This document shows positions 7,626 to 16,727 of a stretch of 64,000 bases of DNA, in pieces; the stretch's first letter is position 1, and every line of letters starts with the position of its first letter. The position numbers and the translations under genes are program-made. This stretch comes from Sphingobacterium oryzagri (GTDB taxonomy: Bacteria > Bacteroidota > Bacteroidia > Sphingobacteriales > Sphingobacteriaceae), in the NCBI RefSeq assembly GCF_028736175.1, contig NZ_CP117880.1, forward strand, positions 2,418,001 to 2,482,000, in the 5' to 3' direction. Under the pieces are notes generated by a model. It made no database searches. It had not been told where the DNA came from and worked only from the letters and a program-made list of their open reading frames with translations.

Positions 7626-8389
7626 TACAATGCCAGAGTATTGATTTCAGTTTTTATACGCGCAAAAGCTTCGTGCTTGGCCACTACCTCACCAACGACA
7701 ATGATCGCCGGAACACCAACAAGATTTTTTTCGGCTTCGTCCAAAATGCTGTCGATACGACCTAACGCGATGCGTTCATTCGGCAACGAGCCATTTTGAA
7801 TCAACGCGATCGGAAGCTGGGCTTTGCCTTGCGCTTTATAAAGTTCGACAATTTGTGGCAATTTTCCATAACCCATCAAAATCACCACGGTCGCCGTACT
7901 TTTGGCTGCCATTTGCAAGTCTGCAGACAACTGTCCGTCAGAAGTTGCGCCGGTAATCACCCAAAAGCTTTCGCTGATGCCGCGATAAGTTAGCGGAATC
8001 TGTTGTAAGCCGGTCAGCCCAACGGATGACGATATACCGGGAATAACCGCCGTCGGAATACCAAACTGACGTACGTAGTCAAGCTCTTCGCCCCCGCGGC
8101 CAAAGACAAAAGGATCACCGCCTTTTAATCTTACCACATGGCCATGCGTTAAAGCATAGTCCACCAATAATTTATTGATATAATCCTGCGAAGTCGAAAT
8201 CCGTTCCGCGCGCTTTCCAACGTAAATCTTCGTACAGCCCGGTTTAGCATAATCTAAAATCTCTTCATTGACCAATGCGTCGTATAAAATAACATCGGCT
8301 TGTTGTATCGCTTTCACGCCTTTTAAGGTAATCAAATCCGGATCGCCCGGCCCTGCTCCCACAAGCGTTATAAATGGTTTAATCTGCAT
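7625..8389 (-). CDS. cobA: Uroporphyrinogen-III C-methyltransferase (SUMT)
   Basis: 254 residues from the ATG at 8389, where the protein begins MQIKPFITLVGAGPGDPDLI. A longer in-frame start would overlap the sulfite-reductase gene and adds non-family sequence. The enzyme methylates uroporphyrinogen III twice with S-adenosylmethionine to give precorrin-2. Motifs: GAGPGDPDLITLKG near the start, ADVILYDALV, RLKGGDPFVFGRGGEE and VIPGISS. Together with the next gene it makes siroheme for the sulfite reductase. It starts 25 bases after the reductase stop, preceded by a purine-rich GAGAGAGAGAGAGG stretch. cobA and cysG C-terminal names are used interchangeably for this family. Confidence 0.93.
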   Translation of the reverse strand: MQIKPFITLVGAGPGDPDLITLKGVKAIQQADVILYDALVNEEILDYAKPGCTKIYVGKRAERISTSQDYINKLLVDYALTHGHVVRLKGGDPFVFGRGGEELDYVRQFGIPTAVIPGISSSVGLTGLQQIPLTYRGISESFWVITGATSDGQLSADLQMAAKSTATVVILMGYGKLPQIVELYKAQGKAQLPIALIQNGSLPNERIALGRIDSILDEAEKNLVGVPAIIVVGEVVAKHEAFARIKTEINTLAL

Positions 8390-8414
8390 CGTTTTCCTCT
8401 CTCTCTCTATATAG

Positions 8415-10520
8415 CTATAGCGTTGTAACGCGAAGATCTTCTCTCCGACTTGCCCCTTCGTAATGAAATGCTGTAGCTTGTTTAATAAACAGCTCCGCAA
8501 ATTCTTTTGAAGGCTCAAATTTATTAATCTGTAGCACTCTTTCCGAAAAACTAGTCGGAAACTCGAATATACCAGCTGCTACATAGTGGGTGTCAAAATC
8601 CTGGATCACGGCCGCTTGCGAACTCGCATTTACGCCCTTATCCAATAACAGCGCTTTAGCTGTCCACACAAACGAGCTGTATGCATGGTAGATCGCATCT
8701 GCGTATTGCGCTTCTTCAAAAGCTTTGTTGGCCAGATCAACTTTTTCTTCTGCCTCTAAAAGTAAGGTAGCGACCAAATCGATAACAACGCCTGCACACT
8801 CGCCCACACCAATGGCCGTCGCAAAACTCTCCTCGTGCCCCCAGTCAATAAACTCATCTGCTGAAAGATTTGTCAAATCAGCAAGCGGTTTTAGCAAGCT
8901 ATAGAAATAATTCTTTGTTTGCCGATCGTAATAAGCATGAAAATTTTCGTCAGCTTCGCGGTTGGCTTTATAGTCGGTCAATACGAGGTCTACCACCTGT
9001 AGCACACGTTTTGTCGGCACTTTAATCACGCGTTCAGCAACCCGACCTTTTCCATCGCCGATGGTGCCGCCAGCTAACATCACTTGCGCTGCAGGCACGA
9101 CTTTACCTGCTGCTTTTACCGAACTGCCGTGAAAGCCGATATGTGCCAAACCATGCTGCCCGCAGGAATTCATACAACCCGATATCTTGATTTTAAGATT
9201 CCGCTCGTATACAAAGTCCTGATGAAACTCGTGAATATATTTTTCCAGCACACGCGCCATTTCCGTCGAGTTGGAAATGCCAAGGTTACAAGTATCGGTG
9301 CCTGGGCAAGTCGTTACGTCAGACGTGCTATCGTAACCCGGTTTGGCATAACCAAGATCTGTCAAAACGTTGAAAAGATGAGGTAACGATGCCGGGCGCA
9401 CGTATTTAAATAATAAATTTTGATCTTGCGTGATCCGGATATCATCAGCTATATGTCCCTGGACAGCCGCGATAAGCGTACGCGCTTTATGCGTCGGAAT
9501 ATCACCCGTCAGTATTCTAACATAAACCCCAAAATAGCCTTTTTGCTTTTGTTCGAAGGTATTCGTTGCTTTCCACACTTCGTAGGCTAATTGATCAACC
9601 GGTTCAACAGCGACGACTTCTTCCGTTGGCGCAGCCGGCTGCTCGATAAGCGTGCGGTCTACCTGATAGGTGGTAATTTTATTAGCTGTGCGCTCTTCTT
9701 CGATCAAACGGAGCACTTCTTCCAAACCAAGTTTTTGCACCAAGTATTTGAAACGTGCTTTGTTTCGGTTATTGCGCTCCCCATAACGATCGAACACGCG
9801 CAGCGTAGATTCAATATAGGGTAAGACTTCATTTTCTGGCAGGAAATCGAAAATTTCACTTGCCAAAAAAGGTTGCGAACCAAGACCACCGCCTAACAGC
9901 ACCTTAAACCCGCGCACTTCTTCGCCATCAACCAGCTTCACTTTTGGAATAAAACCGAAGTCGTGAATGTAAGAAAATGCGGTGTCGCGATCGCTCGATG
10001 AAAAAGACATTTTAAATTTACGACCCATTTCTGCACAAAATGGATTGCGCAAGAAATACGCAAATGTGCTTTGGGCATAAGGTGAAACATCAAACGGCTC
10101 GTCGGGATCAATACCTGCCGCCGGCGAAGCGGTGACATTACGCACCGTGTTTCCGCAAGCCTCACGTAGCGTCATATCATCTTCTGCCAGTCTTGCCCAA
10201 ACTTCGGGCGTCTTATCAAGACTCACGTAATGAATCTGAATGTCCTGACGTGTCGTTAAATGCAGGTTTTTGCTCGCATACTCATCCGATACGTCGGCTA
10301 TCTTTAGTAGCTGCTTAAAGGTAACACGTCCAAAGGGTAATTTAATACGCACCATTTGGACGCCACTTTGGCGCTGACCATATACACCTCGTGCCAATCG
10401 CAGCGAACGAAATTTCTCCTCCGGTATTTCGCCCCCCTGAAAGGCTCTTATTTTTTTTTCCAGCTCAATTATCTCTTGCTCGACAACTGGATTCTCAAGT
10501 TCAGTTCGAAAACTTTGCAT
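8415..10520 (-). CDS. Siroheme/[4Fe-4S] sulfite (nitrite) reductase with a C-terminal HEPN-like helical domain
   Basis: 701 residues, first gene of the operon. Two ferredoxin-like/reductase repeats (about 50-300 and 325-560) carry the substrate-pocket residues LTTRQDIQIHY and the siroheme/iron-sulfur cysteines in TTCPGTDTCNLG (C405, C411) and SGCMNSCGQHG (C449, C453). In this sulfate-assimilation context it should reduce sulfite to sulfide. Residues about 580-695 form a separate all-helical domain (VDLANKAFEEAQYADAIYHA onward) resembling HEPN domains, absent from textbook sulfite reductases (about 570-590 aa). No NADPH-flavoprotein partner (CysJ) is encoded here, so ferredoxin is the likely donor. 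Confidence 0.92.
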   Translation of the reverse strand: MQSFRTELENPVVEQEIIELEKKIRAFQGGEIPEEKFRSLRLARGVYGQRQSGVQMVRIKLPFGRVTFKQLLKIADVSDEYASKNLHLTTRQDIQIHYVSLDKTPEVWARLAEDDMTLREACGNTVRNVTASPAAGIDPDEPFDVSPYAQSTFAYFLRNPFCAEMGRKFKMSFSSSDRDTAFSYIHDFGFIPKVKLVDGEEVRGFKVLLGGGLGSQPFLASEIFDFLPENEVLPYIESTLRVFDRYGERNNRNKARFKYLVQKLGLEEVLRLIEEERTANKITTYQVDRTLIEQPAAPTEEVVAVEPVDQLAYEVWKATNTFEQKQKGYFGVYVRILTGDIPTHKARTLIAAVQGHIADDIRITQDQNLLFKYVRPASLPHLFNVLTDLGYAKPGYDSTSDVTTCPGTDTCNLGISNSTEMARVLEKYIHEFHQDFVYERNLKIKISGCMNSCGQHGLAHIGFHGSSVKAAGKVVPAAQVMLAGGTIGDGKGRVAERVIKVPTKRVLQVVDLVLTDYKANREADENFHAYYDRQTKNYFYSLLKPLADLTNLSADEFIDWGHEESFATAIGVGECAGVVIDLVATLLLEAEEKVDLANKAFEEAQYADAIYHAYSSFVWTAKALLLDKGVNASSQAAVIQDFDTHYVAAGIFEFPTSFSERVLQINKFEPSKEFAELFIKQATAFHYEGASRREDLRVTTL

Positions 10521-10557
10521 AGTATCTTCTCTTCTCTTTTTAAGATTTTGTCAATCA

Positions 10558-10604
10558 TCAGTGCTGAACACTGAGTTCTTTTCAATAACTTCTCTACAAA
10601 GTTA
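10558..10604 (-). promoter_or_regulatory. Promoter box and palindrome upstream of the sulfate-assimilation operon
   Basis: On the minus strand TAACTTTG (10604-10597) fits the Bacteroidota -7 consensus TAnnTTTG. Between it and the ATG at 10520 lies the interrupted palindrome TCAGTG-CTGAA-CACTGA (10558-10574), at about +16 to +32. That is a plausible repressor site or leader hairpin. No good TTTG was found at the expected -33 position. Confidence 0.4.
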
Positions 10605-10648
10605 TAAAATATTTATCTACTTATCATACAATATCTACCAATTTAGTA

Positions 10649-10656
10649 TATATTTG
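10649..10656 (+). promoter_or_regulatory. Candidate -7 box of the Pst-like transporter operon
   Basis: TATATTTG matches TAnnTTTG and lies 38 bases before the GTG start at 10694. There is no clear -33 partner. Confidence 0.35.
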
Positions 10657-10693
10657 TAAAAAAGATTTATTCTTTAAACAAACGGAAGATTTA

Positions 10694-11659
10694 GTGCAAA
10701 GACATAATTATTTAATTTACAGCTTGCTAATTTTATGTATGGCGACTTCCTGTGCGCCAAAAGTAAAAGAGGGATATGACGAAAAAACTGGATTTACGGG
10801 TAACATTTCGATTTCTGGTGCATTTGCACTGTACCCAATCGTGGTACTTTGGAGCGAAGATTTTAAAAAATTACATCCCAACGTGCGGTTTAATATTTCG
10901 GCCGGGGGTGCCGGGAAAGGAATTTCCGATGTATTATCCAATATGGTCGATATCGGCTTGGTATCGCGCGATTTGCATAAACAAGAATTGGAACGTGGTG
11001 CTTATCCAGTACATGTAGCTAAAGATGCCGTCGTCGGTACATTCAACAGTGAGCACCCGAATGCCGATTTACTAAGATCGCGAGGGCTTTCCCAACAAGA
11101 GTTGATTGGCGTTTTCGTAGCAAAAAAATACCGGTTGTGGAGTGATATTGATCCGCGTTTTGTCAAAGAGCCCATTGAAGTTTATGTGCGTTCGGATGCG
11201 GCTGGTGCAGCTGAAACCTGGGCAAAATTCCTGGGCGAAAGTCAGGAAGGATTAAAAGGCGTTGGAATTTTTGGCGATCCAGGTTTGGCGCAGGCCATTA
11301 AAGATAAACCGCTGGCGATAGGATTTAACAATATCAATTACGTGTTTGATCTAAAGACAAAAAATACGGCCAGCGGATTGGCTGTCATGCCCATCGATAT
11401 CAATGCTGATGGACAGATAGACCCATCGGAAAATTTTTACAGCAACCTGGATTCGCTGACGTCGGCCGTAGCCACCAATCGTTACCCATCACCACCAGCG
11501 CGCGATTTGACTTTTGTTATCCGTAGTGATAAGAAAACAAAGTTGCTTTCGGAGTTCATCCGCTTCGTACTGGATAAGCAACAACAGGGATATTTGCTGG
11601 AAAATGGTTACGTACCACTTAATGATGCGCTAACGGAAGTTGAACTTAAAAAACTGTAA
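10694..11659 (+). CDS. PstS-like oxyanion-binding lipoprotein of an ABC importer
   Basis: 321 residues, GTG start preceded by a GGAAG stretch. A short hydrophobic leader ends in the lipobox MATSC, so it is anchored as a lipoprotein. The body is the PBP-like fold of PstS: SISGAFALYPIVVLW (pocket 1), FNISAGGAGKGISDVL (pocket 2), DIGLVSRDL (pocket 3), VYVRSDAAGAAETW (pocket 4). In classical PstS the last motif is R-x-D-G-S-G-T, whose Ser and Thr hydroxyls hold phosphate; here both appear replaced by Ala (by-eye alignment). The gene leads a four-gene ABC operon and is divergent from the sulfate-reduction operon, so sulfate or another oxyanion is a real alternative to phosphate. Confidence 0.85.
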   Translation: MQRHNYLIYSLLILCMATSCAPKVKEGYDEKTGFTGNISISGAFALYPIVVLWSEDFKKLHPNVRFNISAGGAGKGISDVLSNMVDIGLVSRDLHKQELERGAYPVHVAKDAVVGTFNSEHPNADLLRSRGLSQQELIGVFVAKKYRLWSDIDPRFVKEPIEVYVRSDAAGAAETWAKFLGESQEGLKGVGIFGDPGLAQAIKDKPLAIGFNNINYVFDLKTKNTASGLAVMPIDINADGQIDPSENFYSNLDSLTSAVATNRYPSPPARDLTFVIRSDKKTKLLSEFIRFVLDKQQQGYLLENGYVPLNDALTEVELKKL

Positions 11660-12551
11660 GGTGAATTGGAGATTGATAAAAGATAAGTTTGCGCAGCAAA
11701 GTTTCGCTTTGCTTTTGGCTTCATCCGTCGTTGTGATTTTGTTGATTTTGCTGGGCTTAGGAATAAAGTCCATGCCGCTTTTGCAAGCCGAGAGTCTGTG
11801 GCGGGTTCTTAGCGAAAGCGTTTGGTCACCATTGAAAGGAAACTTTGGTTTTCTTCCCTTCATCATGGGTACTATTTGGGTGACGATGATATCGCTGATC
11901 ATCGCTGTGCCGCTTTGTATATTAGCATCTGTTTACTTGGTAGAATACGCCAGCGAAGCGTTAAGGCGGATGGTTTTGCCGTTAATGAATGTATTGGCCG
12001 CTATTCCACCAGTACTTTATGGCGTGTGGGGGGTGCTTTTTATTGTCCCGATTTTGAGTGATTATGTCGCGCCACTATTTGGTATTGATAGTACGGGTTA
12101 CACGGTTTTTGCTGGCGGAATTGTGTTGTCGGTGATGATTTTTCCGATTATGATCAGTATTATGGTGGAAGTGTTGCAGACCATTCCACAAGAACTAAAG
12201 GCCGCTTCTCTTTCATTGGGCGCAACAAAATGGGAAACCATCACCAAAGTCATTTTGGTGAAAGCAAAACCTGGCATTCTTGCCGCGATTGTGCTCGGTA
12301 TATCTCGCGCGTTTGGCGAGACGGTAGCCGTGCTGATGGTTTGCGGCAATATTCCGCAGATACCCAAGTCTTTTTTCGATGCCGGCTATCCATTGCCGGC
12401 GTTAATAGCGAATAATTTTGGCGAGATGATGTCCATACCGCTTTACGATTCTGCACTGATGTTTGCTGCGCTGCTGCTTTTTGTCATCATCTTTGGTTTC
12501 AACCTGATTTCGCGGATTATTTTAAATAGATTGGAGGAGAAAGCGCAATGA
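11640..12551 (+). CDS. Pst-type ABC transporter permease, PstC-like
   Basis: 303 residues if translation starts at the TTG at 11640, which overlaps the previous gene by 20 bases. A GTG at 11661, directly after that gene's stop, is an equally likely start. Six hydrophobic segments are visible. The EAA-loop typical of binding-protein-dependent permeases is at about 183-207 (QELKAASLSLGATKWETITKVI), where the ATPase docks. AIPPVLYGVWGVLF and GISRAFGETVAVLMVCG are characteristic PstC/PstA family stretches. It forms the membrane channel together with the next gene, with which it overlaps by 4 bases. Confidence 0.9.
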   Translation: MNLKNCKVNWRLIKDKFAQQSFALLLASSVVVILLILLGLGIKSMPLLQAESLWRVLSESVWSPLKGNFGFLPFIMGTIWVTMISLIIAVPLCILASVYLVEYASEALRRMVLPLMNVLAAIPPVLYGVWGVLFIVPILSDYVAPLFGIDSTGYTVFAGGIVLSVMIFPIMISIMVEVLQTIPQELKAASLSLGATKWETITKVILVKAKPGILAAIVLGISRAFGETVAVLMVCGNIPQIPKSFFDAGYPLPALIANNFGEMMSIPLYDSALMFAALLLFVIIFGFNLISRIILNRLEEKAQ

Positions 12552-13402
12552 CAAATGTGAAGAAAAGGCTTTTAAAGGAAAAAATTGCGAAAATAGTGAT
12601 GCAACTATCGGGCATGGCGATAACGGCTTCGTTGTTTTTTATCGTGGGCACCATCTTGTATAAAGGTCTACCCTACCTTTCTTGGGAAATGATTAGCCAG
12701 ACGCCACAAGGTGGATTTTACATCGGAAAAGACGGTGGAATTTTAAACGCGATCTTAGGTTCGCTCTATCTGGCTTCTTTTTCAACAGCGTTGGCCACGC
12801 TTATTGGCATTCCGATTTCTATTTATTTGCATATGTATGTCAAAAGTGGTTCGTTTTTAGAGCGTGCTTGCAAATTGCTCTTTGATGTACTTTTTGGTAT
12901 TCCATCCATCGTTTATGGCGCTATTGCTTTCAGTATTATGGTTTGGGTCGGTATTCGCGCCTCTTTGCTGGGTGGTATTATCACCATTACGTTACTCACG
13001 ATACCCATTGTGGTACGCACGATCGATGAGTTGCTAAAGACTATTCCGACCGATTTAAAGCATGTGACATTTTCACTCGGCGCTACGCGCTGGGAAACGG
13101 CAAAAATGTTTTTACGCTATATCAGACCGGGAATCTTTACCGCTATATTATTGGCCTTTGGTCGCGCTATTGGCGACGTAGCCGGCGTATTGCTCACCAC
13201 AGGCTTTAGCGACAACTTGCCGAAATACATCGACGAACCTTCGGCAACATTGCCGTTGGCCATCTTTTTTCAATTAAGCAGTCCGATACCGGAGGTGCAA
13301 GGTCGCGCCTACGCTTCGGCATTGGTATTAACATTTATCATTTTAATCATCGTTATATGCACGCATCTACTAGCATCCAAACAGCAGAAACACAAGATTT
13401 AA
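12548..13402 (+). CDS. Pst-type ABC transporter permease, PstA-like
   Basis: 284 residues, the second channel subunit. Its start ATGA overlaps the stop of the upstream permease. About six membrane segments. The family signature LFGIPSIVYGAIAF occurs at about 115-128, the EAA loop TDLKHVTFSLGATRWETAKMF at about 174-194, and AFGRAIGDVAGVLLTTG at about 208-224 (PstA: R-A-x-G-E-T-A; here G-D-V-A). The gene overlaps the ATPase gene by 46 bases, so all four subunits are expressed as one coupled unit. Confidence 0.9.
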   Translation: MTNVKKRLLKEKIAKIVMQLSGMAITASLFFIVGTILYKGLPYLSWEMISQTPQGGFYIGKDGGILNAILGSLYLASFSTALATLIGIPISIYLHMYVKSGSFLERACKLLFDVLFGIPSIVYGAIAFSIMVWVGIRASLLGGIITITLLTIPIVVRTIDELLKTIPTDLKHVTFSLGATRWETAKMFLRYIRPGIFTAILLAFGRAIGDVAGVLLTTGFSDNLPKYIDEPSATLPLAIFFQLSSPIPEVQGRAYASALVLTFIILIIVICTHLLASKQQKHKI

Positions 13403-14166
13403 CCGCCTTGTCTACGCCACATATACAGATTAAGGATCTGAATGTAACAATTGAAGGCAAGCGTATTTTGAAAAATATCAATCTGTCGATTCCGAACAAT
13501 TCGGTCACATCGATCATCGGTCCGTCGGGATGTGGAAAGACCACCCTTCTTAAAACATTGAACCGCCTGGTTGATGATACCAAAGGTGTAGAAATTACAG
13601 GCTCGGTATTGGTCAACGGAGAAGATATTTACGCGAAGGATGCGGAAGTTACCCATATCCGTAAAAAAATGGGTTTGCTCTCGCAAAAGCCTTTTCCACT
13701 ACCCATGTCTATATTTGACAACATTGCCTACGGCCCGAGAATACATGGTACACGAGATAAAAAGCTGTTAAAGCAAATCGTGGAAACGCAATTACGTAAT
13801 GTAGGGCTATGGGAAGAAGTAAAAGACCGCCTGGAAGCATCAGCAACGCGTCTTTCTATCGGACAGCAACAACGTTTGTGTCTGGCCAGAGGACTCGCCG
13901 TGCAGCCTGAAATTATCCTGGGTGATGAGTCGACCTCAGCACTTGATCCAATTTCTACGCAAACCATCGAAAACTTGCTGATTGAGTTGAAAAAAGATTA
14001 TACAATCGTACTGGTGACGCATATTCTGCGTCAAGCAAGAAGGGTTTCCGATTACGTTATCTTCGTGTACAACGGTGAAGTTGTAGAATTTGGCCGCACC
14101 GAAGACGTGTTGCTGCACCCGCAGAACGAAATCACCCAGCAATACGTAAAAGGCTTTATCAGTTAA
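13357..14166 (+). CDS. Pst-type ABC transporter ATPase, PstB-like
   Basis: 269 residues. Walker A is GPSGCGKTT (55-63), Q-loop SQKPFPLPMSIFDN, Walker B IILGDESTSALD (usual form LLLDEP.SALD; the catalytic Glu is kept, the Pro is Ser), H-loop LVTHIL. The signature is LSIGQQQR where LSGGQ is normal. It closely resembles PstB in length and in the RLCLARGLAVQPE block. The ATG lies 46 bases inside the permease gene; a TTG at 13408 just after the permease stop is an alternative that would remove a non-conserved 17-residue leader. No phoU follows, unlike many phosphate operons. Confidence 0.9.
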   Translation: MHASTSIQTAETQDLTALSTPHIQIKDLNVTIEGKRILKNINLSIPNNSVTSIIGPSGCGKTTLLKTLNRLVDDTKGVEITGSVLVNGEDIYAKDAEVTHIRKKMGLLSQKPFPLPMSIFDNIAYGPRIHGTRDKKLLKQIVETQLRNVGLWEEVKDRLEASATRLSIGQQQRLCLARGLAVQPEIILGDESTSALDPISTQTIENLLIELKKDYTIVLVTHILRQARRVSDYVIFVYNGEVVEFGRTEDVLLHPQNEITQQYVKGFIS

Positions 14167-14177
14167 GATAATATAAC

Positions 14178-15017
14178 TTAGCTAGCTGTCGTTGCTATTG
14201 GCAGTGCATTTCTTGACCATTCGCTCCAGGAACCAACGTATAAGTGCGGCATCTCAAAACCGGCGTAATCCAACGCTAGCAAAGTATGGCAAGCCGACAC
14301 ACCAGAGCCGCAATGAACAACGCGCTTTTGGGCATCGGCCTCAACAAAAAATGGTTTGTAATAGGCGTACAACGCCTGCGGATCTTTAAATAGACCATTG
14401 GAATCTAGGTTGTTGGCCAACGGGATATTGATGGCGGAAGGAATATGGCCAGCGATTAAATCAATCGGCTCGGTGACACCAGCATAACGTGCTTCTTCCC
14501 TAACATCGATAATAACGGCTTTTGGATCGTGTGTAAGCGCTTCTACTTCAGCCCGTGTGATAGTCGGCAATTGCCAGGTATCAAAGCAGAAACTGCTCTG
14601 TGGTAATCCTGTTATTTCTCCACTTTCGATAGGTATATCCATCGCTTCTGCTGCCGAAAAGCCACCATCCAGCACCTGCACATTTTTCAGTCCGGCAGCG
14701 CGCGCCATCCACCAAAAACGAGCCGCTGCATTTACACCGTTTGCACGGTCGTATACCACGATATGACTATCATCGTGCACACGGAGATTGGTCAAGGTTT
14801 TCGAAAAATCCTGCGGACTAGGCAATGGATGTCGGCCGCCATGGGCCGGATCATCTATCGTTGAAAGATCTTTTTCCAGATCGACAAACTGGGCACCAGT
14901 CAAATGTTTTTCCGTGTAGATTTCTTTCGCTCTCGGGCCAGATGTAGCATCAATAATCAGAAGATTTTCGTTACCTATTAGAGCTTTGAGGTTTGTTGCG
15001 GAGATAATGGATGTCAT
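14178..15017 (-). CDS. sseA: 3-mercaptopyruvate/thiosulfate sulfurtransferase (two rhodanese domains)
   Basis: 279 residues with the tandem rhodanese layout: an inactive N-terminal domain (about 1-130, hinge GGRHPLPSPQDF) and a catalytic C-terminal domain (about 150-275). The active-site loop is HCGSGVSA with the nucleophile Cys236; CGSG(V/A)(T/S)A is the loop of mercaptopyruvate sulfurtransferases, whereas rhodaneses have CRKGVTA. It should move a sulfane sulfur from mercaptopyruvate to thiols or cyanide. It converges with the transporter operon (11 bases apart) and sits in a sulfur-metabolism neighbourhood. Confidence 0.9.
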   Translation of the reverse strand: MTSIISATNLKALIGNENLLIIDATSGPRAKEIYTEKHLTGAQFVDLEKDLSTIDDPAHGGRHPLPSPQDFSKTLTNLRVHDDSHIVVYDRANGVNAAARFWWMARAAGLKNVQVLDGGFSAAEAMDIPIESGEITGLPQSSFCFDTWQLPTITRAEVEALTHDPKAVIIDVREEARYAGVTEPIDLIAGHIPSAINIPLANNLDSNGLFKDPQALYAYYKPFFVEADAQKRVVHCGSGVSACHTLLALDYAGFEMPHLYVGSWSEWSRNALPIATTAS

Positions 15018-15084
15018 GTTGTCGTGATGCTTTTTAAACAGTGATGAAAAAACGTTGCCGGGAATAATGCACAGCAGGCTATTT

Positions 15085-16413
15085 CTAGTCTGCAGCTTTT
15101 ACGGGATTAAATGTAGAGCTTTTTTTGGTATCTTTCATAAAGAGATAAACAAGCAGGGAGATAAAAATACAGCCGGTAACATAATAAAAGTAATAAGCCT
15201 CGTGCCCGACTTCTTTAAACCAAAGCGCGATGTACTCGCAGGTTCCTCCAAAAATAGCGACGGTAAGCGAATAGGGCAAACCAACGCCCAGCGCGCGGAT
15301 ATTTGTGGGAAATAGCTCGGCTTTGACCACGGCATTTATTGACGTATATCCACTTACGACAATCAAGGCTAGCATGATGACGAAAAAAGCCGGCCAGAAA
15401 TCGCTGGAGCTGTCTAAACCGCCCAGTGTGCTGAGCAATGGAATCGTTAGCGCACTGCCAAGGATACCGAAGCCTATAAGTAAAGGCTTTCGTCCAATCT
15501 TGTCGGATAAGAGGCCAAACAGTGGTTGTAAAAACGCAAAAATTAGCAACGACGTAAACGTGATAACTGTGGAATCTTCTTTGGAAAAGCCAACCGTATT
15601 GATTAAATATTTTTGCATGTAAGTGGAATAGGTATAGAAAGCAACCGTTCCGCCTAAAGTTAACCCAAAAACGGTTACTAACGCTTTCGGATGTTTTAAG
15701 AGTTCGCCGATAGAGCCATTCTTCTTTTTATGTTCACCTGGTGATTGTGCGGTATCCGTTTGAAAAGCGGCCGTTTCAGCCATGTGGCTACGTAAATACA
15801 AGGCTACCAATGATAAGGCGGCTCCAATAAAAAATGGTATACGCCATCCCCAGGTATGCATCTGTGCATCCGTTAAAAATAGTTTCTGCATAATCAGTTG
15901 AATGCCTAAGGCAATCAGTTGTCCGCCAATTAGCGTAACATACTGAAAACTAGAATAAAAACCACGCCTGTTTGAAGAAGCCATTTCGCTAAGGTATGTT
16001 GCCGAGGTGCCGTATTCGCCGCCAACACTCAGCCCTTGCAACAAACGAGCAATCAATAAAAATACGGGTGCAAGTATACCGATCAACTTGTAAGATGGTG
16101 TAAGCGCGATGAGCAACGATCCGAAGGACATCAGCAGTACCGAAATTGTCATCGAAAATTTTCGTCCGGCTTTATCGGCAAGGCTACCAAACAGCCAGCC
16201 GCCAATGGGACGCATTAAAAAACCTACGGCAAATATTCCTGCGGTATTCAATAGCTGCGCAGTCGGACTGCTTGCCGGGAAAAAAACGGGGGCAAAATAA
16301 ACAGAAAATGCCGCGTAGGCATACCAGTCGTACCATTCGACTAGATTGCCGATCGAACCACTCACAATGGCTTTGAGCCGCGTTGATGTCGCTAATCCTT
16401 CCGTATTCTCCAT
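15085..16413 (-). CDS. MFS proton symporter of the metabolite:H+ family, alpha-ketoglutarate permease-like
   Basis: 442 residues, 12 membrane segments. Long stretches match E. coli KgtP from memory: SGSIGNLVEWYDWYAYAAFS near the start, then FLMRPIGGWLFGSLADKAGR, LLQGLSVGGEYGTSATYLSE and FYSSFQYVTLIGGQLIAL. The second half has the repeated MFS loop LFGLLSDKIGRKPLL. Import of 2-oxoglutarate or a related organic acid with H+ is the best guess; substrate within the family (citrate, proline/betaine, shikimate) cannot be fixed from sequence. It is the same strand as sseA, 67 bases upstream of it, and may be co-transcribed. Confidence 0.88.
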   Translation of the reverse strand: MENTEGLATSTRLKAIVSGSIGNLVEWYDWYAYAAFSVYFAPVFFPASSPTAQLLNTAGIFAVGFLMRPIGGWLFGSLADKAGRKFSMTISVLLMSFGSLLIALTPSYKLIGILAPVFLLIARLLQGLSVGGEYGTSATYLSEMASSNRRGFYSSFQYVTLIGGQLIALGIQLIMQKLFLTDAQMHTWGWRIPFFIGAALSLVALYLRSHMAETAAFQTDTAQSPGEHKKKNGSIGELLKHPKALVTVFGLTLGGTVAFYTYSTYMQKYLINTVGFSKEDSTVITFTSLLIFAFLQPLFGLLSDKIGRKPLLIGFGILGSALTIPLLSTLGGLDSSSDFWPAFFVIMLALIVVSGYTSINAVVKAELFPTNIRALGVGLPYSLTVAIFGGTCEYIALWFKEVGHEAYYFYYVTGCIFISLLVYLFMKDTKKSSTFNPVKAAD

Positions 16414-16727
16414 AACTCATAATTTAAGCTAAAGAGATAAATATACGTAAACATATCAATGATTAATAGGCAATTCCTAGAGAATTAAGTGCTAGATGTT
16501 TCCTTGCGCTTGGATTCGGCGTTGTTCACACCTCTGGTGATGACGCGATCGGATAAATGCAGAAGTTTTTAGTAAAAGCTGGATGGGTATTTCGGTTGAG
16601 CCCAACGAACTTCTGTAGGGATAGGTATGTATTTTCTTGCGAAATTATTAGATAGCTAGTTATAGCTGCCTGATAATCAAGAAGTTCGCAAACTGAGGGA
16701 TTTGGCTTGTCCAAAAAAATGTTAACA
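16414..16727. other. Intergenic stretch without a supported gene
   Basis: Spacer between the permease gene and the rpsU terminator. A 62-codon minus-strand frame (16526-16714) has no family features. No RNA gene was recognised. Confidence 0.5.

Noticed and set aside
16526..16714. 62-codon minus-strand frame after the rpsU terminator
   Set aside because: Lies behind a strong terminator, no domain features, no ribosome-binding site.
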